From: Neptunomonas phycophila
Lineage (GTDB): Bacteria > Pseudomonadota > Gammaproteobacteria > Pseudomonadales > Balneatricaceae
Direction: 5' to 3'
Assembly (NCBI RefSeq): GCF_001922575.1
Contig: NZ_MRCI01000003.1
Span: 124,001 to 188,000, forward strand
DNA: 64,000 bases
Shown here: in pieces, positions 19,127 through 27,403 of the stretch
Numbering within the stretch: the first letter of the stretch is position 1
Layout: each line of letters begins with the position of its first letter
Notes under the pieces: model-generated
Databases searched by the model: none
What the model saw: the letters and a program-made list of their open reading frames with translations, nothing else
Told to the model about the DNA's origin: nothing
Position numbers and translations under genes: made by a program

Positions 19127-20188
19127 GTGACTTCTTTTACAACACAGCTCTCAGAAGAGCCAAGAATAAAGGGATTTATTTTGCTCACTAGTTTGATGTC
19201 CCGGCTGGGAAGAGAGCATAAGAACCTAGAGCCCGTAGAAGAGTTTATTTTATTCCAAGGGCTAATGGGTGTATTGGCGATTTTGCCATTTGCTGTATGG
19301 CGTTTCTGGAGTGGAAACATAGAGCAGGGAATGGTTGATCTGCTTATTGTTGTGTTTATGGTCGTTATTGGAGCGTACGTATTCGCAACAGGGCGTTATC
19401 GCTTAGCTGGGATAATTTTTACCATGACCTACTCGCTGGGTATGGTTCTATCTGTATATGTTAGGGGAACCGAGCTGCTTTTTTGGGCTTACCCTGTCAC
19501 GTTAGCATGTTATTTTACCGTGCGCCTCAAAGAAGCGACAGCTATCTCCCTCATGTGCCTTGCTTTGGTAACTTGGCTGATTCGCGATATTGTAGAGCCT
19601 TCAGAAATGCTGCGTTTTGTAGTCACCTATGTGCTGGTGGCGATGTTTGCGTTTATTTTTGCTCGTCGCGTACATCATGACCGAGTGCGTTTGTCGGTGG
19701 CAGCCACCGTCGATTCATTAACCGGTGCAGGGAACCGCCGGGCGATGGATGATGAGATAGAAAGTGTTGTTTCTTCATTTTCCCGCCGTTCAATGCCTGT
19801 TTCTTTAGTGCTCTTTGATATCGACCATTTTAAGCGAATTAATGATAACCATGGCCATGGCGTGGGTGATCAGTTTTTGCAGCGCTTTGTCGAATTCATG
19901 CAGGTACTGCTGCGCCGTAATGAAAAGCTCTTTCGTTTAGGTGGTGAAGAGTTTGTGGTAATTGTTGAAGGTGATGTACAAGAGGCACAAAACTTAGCGG
20001 ATCAAATTCGCCATTTGCTTGAAAAGACTCGTTTAATCCCAGGCTTATCTGTCACTGTATCGGTGGGCGTGGCGCAATTACGGGAAAAAGAGGACAGCCG
20101 AGATTGGATGAAACGCGCGGATGATGCGCTTTACCGAGCCAAACATTACGGCCGTAATCAGGTGTGTTCCGCGACGACAACTGAATAA
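19127..20188 (+). CDS. membrane diguanylate cyclase (GGDEF domain)
   Basis: Probable c-di-GMP synthase of 353 aa. Five to six hydrophobic segments (about 45-190) precede a GGDEF domain beginning ATVDSLTGAGNRRAM. The substrate-metal motif DIDHFKRINDNHGH and the active-site variant GGEEF (in FRLGGEEFVVI) are intact, so activity is expected. The inhibitory I-site RxxD is not present; the matching residues are RNEK, so product inhibition through it is unlikely. The start used is GTG 19127; ATG at 19196 is an alternative. The membrane domain is of MASE type, ligand unknown. Confidence 0.85.
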   Translation: MTSFTTQLSEEPRIKGFILLTSLMSRLGREHKNLEPVEEFILFQGLMGVLAILPFAVWRFWSGNIEQGMVDLLIVVFMVVIGAYVFATGRYRLAGIIFTMTYSLGMVLSVYVRGTELLFWAYPVTLACYFTVRLKEATAISLMCLALVTWLIRDIVEPSEMLRFVVTYVLVAMFAFIFARRVHHDRVRLSVAATVDSLTGAGNRRAMDDEIESVVSSFSRRSMPVSLVLFDIDHFKRINDNHGHGVGDQFLQRFVEFMQVLLRRNEKLFRLGGEEFVVIVEGDVQEAQNLADQIRHLLEKTRLIPGLSVTVSVGVAQLREKEDSRDWMKRADDALYRAKHYGRNQVCSATTTE

Positions 20189-20246
20189 TTTGGACTAGCC
20201 GGTGGCGGTAAACGGTGAGTGCTTGGAAAATAGTCTGTGGGACTAT

Positions 20247-20275
20247 GCGACGGTGCCGCTGGTAGGCACCGTCGC
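20247..20275. terminator. strong hairpin between convergent genes
   Basis: Perfect 11-bp stem (20247-20257 with 20265-20275) around GCTGGTA, between the cyclase and the convergent GlsB gene. It lacks a clear T-run on either side, so it may be a 3'-end stabiliser and not a full intrinsic terminator. Confidence 0.6.
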
Positions 20276-20281
20276 GTGGTG

Positions 20282-20530
20282 CTAGCTTTTCATCTTACGG
20301 TAGATAAAGAGCAAAATAACAGCGCCTAAGGTTGCTAAAGCAAAGCTACCTAGATTGAAGCCATCTACTTTACCCATGCCTAACAAGGTGCCCAAGTAAC
20401 CACCGAGTAAACCGCCACCAATACCCAACAAAATAGTAATGATACAACCACCAGGGTCTTTACCAGGCATGATCCATTTAGCTAATGCGCCGGCTAACAG
20501 CCCCATAATAATCCACGATAAAATACCCAT
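20282..20530 (-). CDS. GlsB/YeaQ/YmgE-family stress membrane protein
   Basis: Small inner-membrane protein of the transglycosylase-associated family, ~82 aa. It has three hydrophobic helices rich in glycine (GILSWIIMGLLAGALAKWIM, then CIITILLGIGGGLLGGYLG, then FALATLGAVILLFIYRK), with the family KDPGGC loop. I place the start at ATG 20530 because AGAGG lies 4 nt upstream; an in-frame ATG at 20545 has no such site. Members are often stress-induced, function unknown. Confidence 0.85.
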   Translation of the reverse strand: MGILSWIIMGLLAGALAKWIMPGKDPGGCIITILLGIGGGLLGGYLGTLLGMGKVDGFNLGSFALATLGAVILLFIYRKMKS

Positions 20531-20652
20531 ATAACCTCTTTGCACTTTCTGCTTTAAATTAAACGTTAATAATCCGTATTAGGCTTATAAGACGGTTTTC
20601 AAACTGAATGATGTCTGAAAATATCTACACAAGTGCGTAATAAGCGCTTTGA

Positions 20653-21165
20653 TTAGTTAATTGAGATATCTACCATCAAGTCGCTGGCGATAGATTCTAG
20701 TGCTGCTTGTAGTTCGTCTACGTCCAGAGACTCGGGTGCGAGTAACTGTGCTTCTGCTTTAAATAGCAGCTCGGCCGACATAGAACCCGATACTAATTGG
20801 GTATCTAGGTGCTCAACATTAATTTGCCGCGCGGCAAGTGCTTGAGATATATCCCGAACGATTCCCGGTTTGTCGTGGCCTATAAGGTCGAGCGTTATAG
20901 GCTTTAGTGATACCTCACGGGCTTGGTCGTCACTGATTTCGCTTGATACTTTTAGCCCGCTGGACTGAAGCGCTTGCAGTGCGGCTTGTAGCGAATTAAC
21001 TTGTGCTTCTGGTAAATCGACGAGTACGATACCGGCGAACTTGCCGCCAAGGCGAGAAAGGCCAGACTCAAGCCAGTTACCGCCATGAGAGACAATCGCG
21101 TGAGATAATTGTTCGACGAGTCCCGGTTTGTCTGGTCCGATGACCGTGAGTACGAGAGATGTCAT
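20653..21165 (-). CDS. gcvR: ACT-domain protein, GcvR-like
   Basis: Two tandem ACT domains: LVLTVIGPDKPGLVEQLSHAI at the start and LDLIGHDKPGIVRDISQAL near residue 92, each with the GPDKPG/GHDKPG ligand turn. This is the architecture of GcvR, the glycine-responsive partner of GcvA, and of related proteins. About 170 aa. I chose ATG 21165 because AGGGAG stands 7 nt upstream; the ORF extends to 21216 without RBS support. gcvT and gcvH lie 8 kb away in the window, which fits but does not prove a glycine role. Confidence 0.78.
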   Translation of the reverse strand: MTSLVLTVIGPDKPGLVEQLSHAIVSHGGNWLESGLSRLGGKFAGIVLVDLPEAQVNSLQAALQALQSSGLKVSSEISDDQAREVSLKPITLDLIGHDKPGIVRDISQALAARQINVEHLDTQLVSGSMSAELLFKAEAQLLAPESLDVDELQAALESIASDLMVDISIN

Positions 21166-21218
21166 GAGATGGCTCCCTGAATTATTTTGTTTTTGTACCC
21201 GAAGGATACTACACAAGT

Positions 21219-22130
21219 ATGGAAACCGTGCTAAGTGCTTTATGGCCCATTTTTGCTTTATTAGTGTTAGGCCAGCTAGGTCGTCGATATCAGTTCCCAG
21301 GTGATGCCTTTTGGCTGCCGGCTGAAAAGCTTACCTATTTTGTATTATTCCCCGTGATGTTGATCGATCGATTGGGGTCGGCTGATATGAGTGGGGTTCC
21401 GGTTTTTTCGATCGCCGTCGCTATTGTTGTGATGCTGCTAGCCGGTTCGGCGGTATGTTATTTACTCAAACCTTGGTTAAAGTTAACCGCTGCCGGCTTT
21501 ACCTCTTTCTATCAAGGCGGCATACGCTTTAATACTTATGTGGCCTTAGCTGCGGCCGCCGCGTTATTTCAAGGCGATGCTATAGCAATCTCTGCCGTTA
21601 TTATCGGTATTATGATTCCGCTTATTAACGTACTGTGCATTCTGGTTTTTTCGTTACACACAACCGCTACGCCGAGCGTGAAAAATGTCGTTATCAATTT
21701 ATCGAAAAACCCACTCATACTCAGCTGCCTACTGGGTATCTTTTTAAATACAAGCGGACTTGGCGTGCCCTCTGGATTTAGCTCTGTAGCGGGTTTGTTG
21801 GGTGCCATGGCTTTACCTTTGGGATTATTGGCCGTTGGCGCGGGCCTAAATTTAAATACCCTGCGTACTGGTAAAACGGCTATTTGGGTTTCATCTGTCG
21901 TAAAGCTAGCCGTATTCCCTGTCATTATGTGGTTAACGTGCTGGAGTTTAGGCTTTACGGCACAAATGACGGCTTTGATGTTGGTGTTTGCGGCAGTGCC
22001 AACGGCCTCGTCTGGGTATATTTTGGCTCGACAACTGGGAGGCGACACTGAGTTAATGGCGGCAATTATTACCGGGCAAACTCTCTTGTCATTTCTATTT
22101 ATGCCGTTAGTGATGTGGTTTGTGCTTTAA
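21219..22130 (+). CDS. AEC-family permease
   Basis: Inner-membrane permease of the auxin efflux carrier family, 303 aa with about ten hydrophobic segments in two halves. The N-terminal half contains YFVLFPVMLIDRLG and YQGGIRFNTYVALAAA, and the C-terminal half FAAVPTASSGYILARQLGGD, all typical of bacterial AEC members. Substrates in the family include malate, malonate and other carboxylates; none can be inferred. It is divergent from gcvR with ~50 bp between starts, so shared control is possible. Confidence 0.82.
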   Translation: METVLSALWPIFALLVLGQLGRRYQFPGDAFWLPAEKLTYFVLFPVMLIDRLGSADMSGVPVFSIAVAIVVMLLAGSAVCYLLKPWLKLTAAGFTSFYQGGIRFNTYVALAAAAALFQGDAIAISAVIIGIMIPLINVLCILVFSLHTTATPSVKNVVINLSKNPLILSCLLGIFLNTSGLGVPSGFSSVAGLLGAMALPLGLLAVGAGLNLNTLRTGKTAIWVSSVVKLAVFPVIMWLTCWSLGFTAQMTALMLVFAAVPTASSGYILARQLGGDTELMAAIITGQTLLSFLFMPLVMWFVL

Positions 22131-22359
22131 AAACGAATTGCTTGCTGTAGCCTTCGAGTCAGAAAATTTTCTTGTTTTTCAGCTGTTTTTCGCTAAAACT
22201 TATAAAAATAACTAAGAAAACAGCGTAACTTGCGGATAAGTTATACGTAAAGCTTGATTTTTTTACAGAATATGAAAGACTCTTTGCTGTTTTTTTGCGA
22301 ACAAGTTTAACATCACTGTTTTTTCAAGTTTATTTTTTAAAAAAATTTAGAGCGTTACT

Positions 22360-22494
22360 ATGCGAAAGGGTCCAGATCTTGTCATGTTAGTGATTACCGC
22401 CTTTGTCATCGGTTCTGTTATTACCGGTGTCTTTTCACAAACAGATTTTGAACTGGCGTCCATTGTCTCTCAAGTTTTTAGCCGCCAAGGCTAG
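22360..22494 (+). CDS. small single-pass membrane protein, 44 aa
   Basis: A short ORF begins MRKGPDLVMLVITAFVIG and continues with SVITGVFSQTDFELASIVSQ before a short tail. It has one predicted membrane helix (about 7-25) and a polar C-terminus. It lies alone in the 430-bp gap between the permease and fau, after ~220 bp of very A+T-rich DNA. No clear Shine-Dalgarno is visible (upstream is AGAGCGTTACT). Function unknown; a real gene is probable from composition and hydrophobic pattern only. Confidence 0.5.
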   Translation: MRKGPDLVMLVITAFVIGSVITGVFSQTDFELASIVSQVFSRQG

Positions 22495-22563
22495 CCTTGC
22501 TCAACTCACGGTAGCTACGGCTACTTCCATTGCGCCACTAAACTCTACTTCTTCTGCTCCCTA

Positions 22564-23154
22564 TTATGATGAATAGGTGTGTAAAGCCTTGTCTGTAGCA
22601 ACAGCACTGAGGGGAATGTCCCATGGTTCGATGGGTAGCGTGTCTACCTTTTGAAGCTCATGAGCTAAACCAATTAAGCGAGGCTTGTTAATCCCCGGTT
22701 TTTTTAGGTAGCTAAAGGTGCGATCGTAGTAGCCGCCTCCCATTCCCAGTCGCCCTCCGTTCGTATCAAAGCCAACCAGTGGCATGAGTACGAGGTCGAT
22801 GCGCTTGGCGCTTAACATGCGATGGTAAGGCTTGCGAGGCTCTAAAATTCCATATTTATTGCGCTTCATTGGGGTGCTTGGTGTGTATTGCGTAAACCAC
22901 AGGCGGTTATGACTCAAGGGATGCAAGACAGGCAGATAGACTCGCTTATTGTGTCTGTGACACCATTCAATGATGGGTTGAGTGCCTATTTCGCCATCTG
23001 AGTCTATATAAACCGCAATGTGTTTTACGCGCTGAATTGCGGGTATTTTACCCAGCTGGTTGAGAAGCCGTCTGCTCGCTTCCTTTTGCTGTAATGGAGT
23101 AAGTGCGCGGCGTTGGCGGCGCAGTTTGGAGCGCAACTGTTGGCGTGTATCCAT
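22564..23154 (-). CDS. fau: 5-formyltetrahydrofolate cyclo-ligase
   Basis: Converts 5-formyl-THF to 5,10-methenyl-THF with ATP. Starting at ATG 23154 (MDTRQQLRSKLRRQRRAL) it is 196 aa, normal for YgfA. The ATP-binding signature VLMPLVGFDTNGGRLGMGGG followed by YYDRTF is present. The frame stays open to 23346, but that stretch is the 6S RNA gene, so the longer start is rejected. Gene order zapA-ssrS-fau is the conserved gammaproteobacterial one, and fau is probably co-transcribed with 6S RNA. Confidence 0.92.
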   Translation of the reverse strand: MDTRQQLRSKLRRQRRALTPLQQKEASRRLLNQLGKIPAIQRVKHIAVYIDSDGEIGTQPIIEWCHRHNKRVYLPVLHPLSHNRLWFTQYTPSTPMKRNKYGILEPRKPYHRMLSAKRIDLVLMPLVGFDTNGGRLGMGGGYYDRTFSYLKKPGINKPRLIGLAHELQKVDTLPIEPWDIPLSAVATDKALHTYSS

Positions 23155-23187
23155 ACTGACCTTAAGGTTTGGCTTGATAAAGGTAGG

Positions 23188-23371
23188 AAGGACTTCCCGA
23201 GGTACCGATATTGGTTGTGGCCCTGAACCCGAAGGTTCAAGGAGGAGATTCCCGAGATGTATTAGGCTTTCCGAAGAACGGACATGCTCACAACACCTGC
23301 TAAGAAAATCCAATCTGGTGTTTATCGGCTCGAGGGACGTAACCAATTGTCAGTTACCCCAGGAAGCCCTT
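23188..23371 (-). ncRNA. ssrS: 6S RNA
   Basis: Regulator that binds the sigma-70 RNA polymerase holoenzyme by mimicking an open promoter. On the reverse strand, the 5' segment beginning at ~23369 (GGGCTTCCTGGGGTA) pairs with the 3' segment ending at 23190 (TACCTCGGGAAGTCC) to form the closing stem. Landmarks shared with E. coli 6S are visible: CTCGAGCCGATA, GTGAGCATGTCCG, GAAAGCCTAATAC and CCTTGAACC...GGTTCAGGG. Length ~184 nt. It sits between zapA and fau as in most gammaproteobacteria. Ends are estimated to within a few bases. Confidence 0.93.
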
Positions 23372-23373
23372 GC

Positions 23374-23401
23374 ATTATAACGCTATAAATTAAGATGTCA
23401 G
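23374..23401 (-). promoter_or_regulatory. sigma-70 promoter of 6S RNA
   Basis: Reverse-strand -35 CTGACA (23401-23396), 16-bp spacer, perfect -10 TATAAT (23379-23374), 3-5 nt ahead of the estimated RNA 5' end. Confidence 0.8.
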
Positions 23402-23467
23402 GTCTTGTAATTTTTTATCTTAATGCTATGTGAAATACATAACATAATGATTTTACTGTAAAAAAAA

Positions 23468-23791
23468 TTACGATGAATGATCTTCAGGTTGACCTTTTTC
23501 TAGTTTGGCCAAGGATTGATCTATTTTACTACCAAGGCGTTGTATGCGGGATTCGATCAGCTCAGATTGCTGGGCTTTATTTTGTAGCAGTTCGTGAGAC
23601 ATATTGAGCGCGGCCATTACGGCGATGCGATCTAGTCCTAGTAATTTACCCGTATCGCGTATTTCGCGCATTTTTGTATCAAGGTATTCAGCCGAGGCAA
23701 ATAATTCGGCCTCAGCGCCATCTGGGCAGCCGACTACATATTCCTTGTCCAGTATTCGAATTGATACTTTTTGGCTTTTCCCTTGGCTCAT
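23468..23791 (-). CDS. zapA: cell division protein ZapA
   Basis: FtsZ-ring-associated protein that cross-links FtsZ filaments at midcell. 107 aa, with the family N-terminal beta part VSIRILDKEYVVGCPDGAEAEL and a long C-terminal helix containing LDRIAVMAALNMSHELL followed by a coiled coil. Its ATG overlaps the stop of the upstream ZapB-like gene (ATGA). 6S RNA lies ~100 bp downstream. Confidence 0.92.
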   Translation of the reverse strand: MSQGKSQKVSIRILDKEYVVGCPDGAEAELFASAEYLDTKMREIRDTGKLLGLDRIAVMAALNMSHELLQNKAQQSELIESRIQRLGSKIDQSLAKLEKGQPEDHSS

Positions 23792-23997
23792 GTGTTCTGC
23801 TCCAGTGATTTGAGGCGCTGAATCATTTTCTCGACCTGAGCGCGAGTTTGATCGTTCACCTGAAGCAATCGAGCCTTATCATGGCGGACGTTTTGCTCGG
23901 CTTCACGCAGTTGTCGGTTTTCATATTCCAAACGAGCGCAACGTTGCAGTAGTTGATCTATTTTTTGTTCGAGTGCGTTAAAATAGTGATCTGTCAT
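23788..23997 (-). CDS. ZapB-like coiled-coil protein (TIGR02449 family)
   Basis: About 69 aa, almost wholly coiled coil (ALEQKIDQLLQRCARLEYEN, then repeated heptads). This family commonly precedes zapA and is thought to act in division like ZapB. The start is probably ATG 23997 (MTDHYFNALEQ), although ATG 24012 is in frame. The 4-bp overlap with zapA implies translational coupling. Confidence 0.8.
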   Translation of the reverse strand: MTDHYFNALEQKIDQLLQRCARLEYENRQLREAEQNVRHDKARLLQVNDQTRAQVEKMIQRLKSLEQNT

Positions 23998-24141
23998 CTT
24001 GAGGTCCGGCATTCCTAGCTCTGAGCTTTATTATGCTGACTATAATCAGGCTCTATTGTAGGGTCAATTCTGCCTAAGCTCCATGGATGCGTTACACTTA
24101 GCGTAATTCTATGTGACGATTGATAATTCGAGAGTGTTTTA

Positions 24142-24732
24142 ATGACTTTAGCGCAACATGATGAACTCCTTACTTTTGACCAAATAGCCAATGTGCTTGT
24201 ATCTGAAGAGGTACTAACGGTATCGCCTGCTGAACTTCATGGCTGGCTTGCCGGTCAATTAGCTTCCGGGGCACGTTTAACGCCTGATTTATGGCTGAAG
24301 ACGGTATGCGAGCTTTTAGAGTTATCAGGGTTATCACACGAGACGAGCAAAATAGGGCTAATTGGCTTGTACCAACAAACATTAGGCCAACTTGAAAGCT
24401 TTGATATGGGGCTGTCGATGCTACGGCCAGACGATGAGTCACCTGTTCATCAACGCACCGAAGCGTTGGGGCAGTGGACTCAGGGCTTTATGACAGGTTT
24501 CGGTTATCAAGGTAAGCAGACCGATCAGTCGTTATCAGCAGAGGCAAAAGAGTCGTTGACTGATTTATCGCAAATTGCCCAAGTTTCCAGTGAAGATGTG
24601 GAAGATACAGACGAAGCCGAGTCTGACCTGATGCAACTTGAGGAATATGTTCGGATGGCTGCATTAATGCTGTTTGCCGAGTGCAATAAACCCGACGATA
24701 CACAAGAGTCTGCACCACAAGCAATGCACTAA
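24142..24732 (+). CDS. ygfB: UPF0149 family protein YgfB
   Basis: 196-aa member of the YgfB/YecA-like family. SPAELHGWLAGQLASGARLTP near residue 25 and ALGQWTQGFMTGFGYQG near residue 110 are the family motifs. In Pseudomonas aeruginosa YgfB influences beta-lactam resistance by interfering with AmpDh3 control; whether that applies here is unknown. The C-terminal half has an acidic insert (EDVEDTDEAESDLMQLEEY). It heads the ygfB-pepP-ubiH-ubiI cluster and is divergent from the zap genes. Confidence 0.87.
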   Translation: MTLAQHDELLTFDQIANVLVSEEVLTVSPAELHGWLAGQLASGARLTPDLWLKTVCELLELSGLSHETSKIGLIGLYQQTLGQLESFDMGLSMLRPDDESPVHQRTEALGQWTQGFMTGFGYQGKQTDQSLSAEAKESLTDLSQIAQVSSEDVEDTDEAESDLMQLEEYVRMAALMLFAECNKPDDTQESAPQAMH

Positions 24733-24755
24733 GAGCGTTGCCATAGGATGGAGGT

Positions 24756-26084
24756 ATGATGGATTACCCGCGTATAGAACAGACTGAATTTGCCGCTCGA
24801 CGTGAACGCTTAGCCGAGCAAATGGATGATAGCAGTGCTGCTATCGTACCCGCAGCAAGCTTACAGCCACGTAACAATGATGTTGAGTTTCCGTTTCGAC
24901 AAGACAGCGATTTCTACTACCTAACAGGCTTTGATGAGCCCGATGCGGTCATGTTGCTCATTAAGCGAGCCGGTGTGGTGACCTATCATTTGTATTGTTT
25001 GCCTCGTGATCCTCACATGGAAATTTGGCATGGGTTCCGCCACGGGCCAGAAGGCGCCAAGGCAATTTTTGGTGCTGATGAGTCAGGTTCTGTAGAGGCG
25101 TTAGATGATAAAGTCCCAACGCTGCTAGACGGCATTGCTCAGCTGTATTTTTGTATGGGTAGCCACTTGGCTACGCAAGAGCGCGTAGAAGCATGGTTAA
25201 CGGTTATGCGTCAGCAGGTGAGGCAAGGGGTACAAGCGCCGACACAACTGACGGATTTGGCACCTTGTCTGCACGATATGCGTTTAATTAAGTCCGAAGC
25301 TGAAGCAGCCGTCATGCGCGCTGCCGGTGAGATATCGGCACAAGCTCACATCCGCGCGATGCAAGCATGTAAACCGGGTATGAAAGAGTATCAACTCGAA
25401 GCCGTAATCACTCATCACTTTATGAATGAAGGCTGCCGTCTACCGGCCTATTCAAGTATTGTCGGTGGGGGGGAGAATGCGTGTGTTCTGCATTATGTGA
25501 GCAATCGTGACACGCTGCGCTCTGGCGATTTAGTGTTAATTGATGCGGGCTGTGAACATGATTATTACGCTGGGGATATAACGCGGACGTTTCCCGTTAA
25601 TGGTCAATTTAGCGACGAGCAAAAAGCACTCTACGAGCTGACATTAAAGGCGCAGTATGCCTGTTTGGATATGATTAAGCCGGGAGTACCGTGGGAGGCA
25701 ATCCATGATTGCTCAGTGCGCGTCATTACCGCAGGGCTAATTGAACTGGGTTTATTGTCTGGTCAGTTGGACGCGCTGATAGAAGAAGGCGCTCATCGTG
25801 AGTTCTACATGCACAAGCTGGGACATTGGCTGGGTATGGATGTCCATGATGTAGGTAACTATAAGGTTGATGGCCAATGGCGAACACTGCAGCCGGGTAT
25901 GGTGATGACAGTTGAACCTGGTATTTATGTATCGCCATCCAACATGTCTGTTGATGCGCGTTGGCGTGGTATAGGAATACGCATTGAAGACGATGTATTA
26001 ATCACTGAAACAGGGCATGAAGTCCTGACGGCATCGGTTCCTAAAACCGTTGATGAAATAGAAGCATTAATGGCGGCCGTATGA
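24756..26084 (+). CDS. pepP: Xaa-Pro aminopeptidase II
   Basis: Removes N-terminal residues that precede proline. 442 aa with an N-terminal creatinase-like domain (NNDVEFPFRQDSDFYYLTGF) and a C-terminal pita-bread domain. Dinuclear metal ligands are visible: LIDAGCEHDYYAGDITRTF (two Asp), the HKLGHWLGMDVHD histidine, VEPGIY and IRIEDDVL glutamates. Two adjacent ATGs (24756, 24759) are equally good after GGAGGT. The stop overlaps ubiH by 4 bp. Confidence 0.94.
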   Translation: MMDYPRIEQTEFAARRERLAEQMDDSSAAIVPAASLQPRNNDVEFPFRQDSDFYYLTGFDEPDAVMLLIKRAGVVTYHLYCLPRDPHMEIWHGFRHGPEGAKAIFGADESGSVEALDDKVPTLLDGIAQLYFCMGSHLATQERVEAWLTVMRQQVRQGVQAPTQLTDLAPCLHDMRLIKSEAEAAVMRAAGEISAQAHIRAMQACKPGMKEYQLEAVITHHFMNEGCRLPAYSSIVGGGENACVLHYVSNRDTLRSGDLVLIDAGCEHDYYAGDITRTFPVNGQFSDEQKALYELTLKAQYACLDMIKPGVPWEAIHDCSVRVITAGLIELGLLSGQLDALIEEGAHREFYMHKLGHWLGMDVHDVGNYKVDGQWRTLQPGMVMTVEPGIYVSPSNMSVDARWRGIGIRIEDDVLITETGHEVLTASVPKTVDEIEALMAAV

Positions 26085-27370
26085 CAGAAAAAAGTAACAA
26101 AGAGGCAAGCGCTGCAGATCAAACGTTCGATATTGTCATTATCGGTGGCGGAATGGTGGGTGCTAGCTTGGCTGCGGCGCTGCTGCCTGCCGCTCAGTCG
26201 CTTGATTTACAGATCGCCATGATCGAATCCCAGCCTTTACCGGATGACGATTTGACGGTTTACCAGCCTAGCTATGATGCTCGAGCCACCGCGTTATCTT
26301 ATGGCACCCGATCATTATACGAGCATATCGGTGTTTGGCCGGCGATCGCGGAGCAAGCGACCCCTATCACCCACATTCATGTGTCGGATAAAGGCCACTT
26401 TGGTGCTGCTCGCTTAAGCGCCGAGCAAGAAAAAGTACCTGCTCTAGGGTACGTGGTAGAAAACCACTGGCTTGGGCGTGTGTTGCTTAATCATTTACAA
26501 ACCCATACAAACCATGAGCGCCTTACGCCGATCTGTCCTGCTCACGTGTCTCATGTGGCGCGTGTAGAATCAGGTATGGAAGTAACCGTTGACATTAACG
26601 GCGTTGAGCAAGTTATTCGTGCGGCGTTGGTGGTGATGGCTGATGGCGGTCGTTCCGACTTACGTGAACAGTTAGGCATTGGCTATCAGCAAACTCAATA
26701 TGATCAGCATGCTGTTGTAGCGGTTATTAGTCCCGATCGATCGCACAAAAATATTGCGTATGAGCGATTCACACCCGACGGGCCTGTTGCTGTATTGCCG
26801 CTTGCCACGCATGACCAAGATAACCGTTGTGGCCTTGTGTGGACAGTACCATCAGATGAGTTAGAAGAAACGCTTGCCATGTCGGACGACGCTTTTATGG
26901 CCAAGGTACAAGAGCGTTTTGGTTATCGTGCCGGGCGGTTTGTAAAAGTGGGAGAGCGGTTCAGTTATCCGCTTAAAAAAGTCGTAGCGGATGAACAGGT
27001 ACGTTCAGGTTTAGCGATACTGGGCAATGCGGCGCATGCTTTACATCCGATTGCTGGCCAAGGCTACAATTTGGCTTTACGGGGTGTTGTTGCCTTGGCT
27101 CAACAATTAATTGATGCACGCCAACGCGGTGTTGGGCTGGGTGATCTTACAATGCTCCAAGCTTACTATCGTGCGCGCATTGATGATCAGGAACGTACGA
27201 TAGGTTTGAGCGATAAGACGATGCGCTTGTTCTCAAATACAAATCCATTGCTCGCTTTGGGGCGTGATGTTGGCTTGCAAGCGATGGATATCTGCCCAAT
27301 AGCCAAAACAATATTTGCCCGTGGGGCCATGGGCTTGGATATTCCGGCGCCAGATTTAACGGCTTCATAA
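26081..27370 (+). CDS. ubiH: ubiquinone biosynthesis FAD hydroxylase UbiH
   Basis: 2-octaprenyl-6-methoxyphenol hydroxylase-type flavoprotein, 429 aa. The FAD GxGxxG is DIVIIGGGMVGASLAAALL at about 17-35, the middle DG motif is VVMADGGRSDLREQLG, and the GD-type motif is LAILGNAAHALHPIAGQGYNLALRG. YDARATALSYGTRSLYEHIG is typical of the UbiH/UbiI/UbiF family. It overlaps pepP (ATGA) and is followed by a paralogue, matching the conserved pepP-ubiH-ubiI order. Assignment as UbiH over UbiI rests mainly on order. Confidence 0.88.
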   Translation: MTEKSNKEASAADQTFDIVIIGGGMVGASLAAALLPAAQSLDLQIAMIESQPLPDDDLTVYQPSYDARATALSYGTRSLYEHIGVWPAIAEQATPITHIHVSDKGHFGAARLSAEQEKVPALGYVVENHWLGRVLLNHLQTHTNHERLTPICPAHVSHVARVESGMEVTVDINGVEQVIRAALVVMADGGRSDLREQLGIGYQQTQYDQHAVVAVISPDRSHKNIAYERFTPDGPVAVLPLATHDQDNRCGLVWTVPSDELEETLAMSDDAFMAKVQERFGYRAGRFVKVGERFSYPLKKVVADEQVRSGLAILGNAAHALHPIAGQGYNLALRGVVALAQQLIDARQRGVGLGDLTMLQAYYRARIDDQERTIGLSDKTMRLFSNTNPLLALGRDVGLQAMDICPIAKTIFARGAMGLDIPAPDLTAS

Positions 27371-27403
27371 CAATGGTAACCACAATAGGGTTTAGGTATT
27401 AAA

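Noticed and set aside
23155-23346. N-terminal extension of fau
   Set aside because: It overlaps the 6S RNA gene; ATG 23154 gives a normal-length enzyme.
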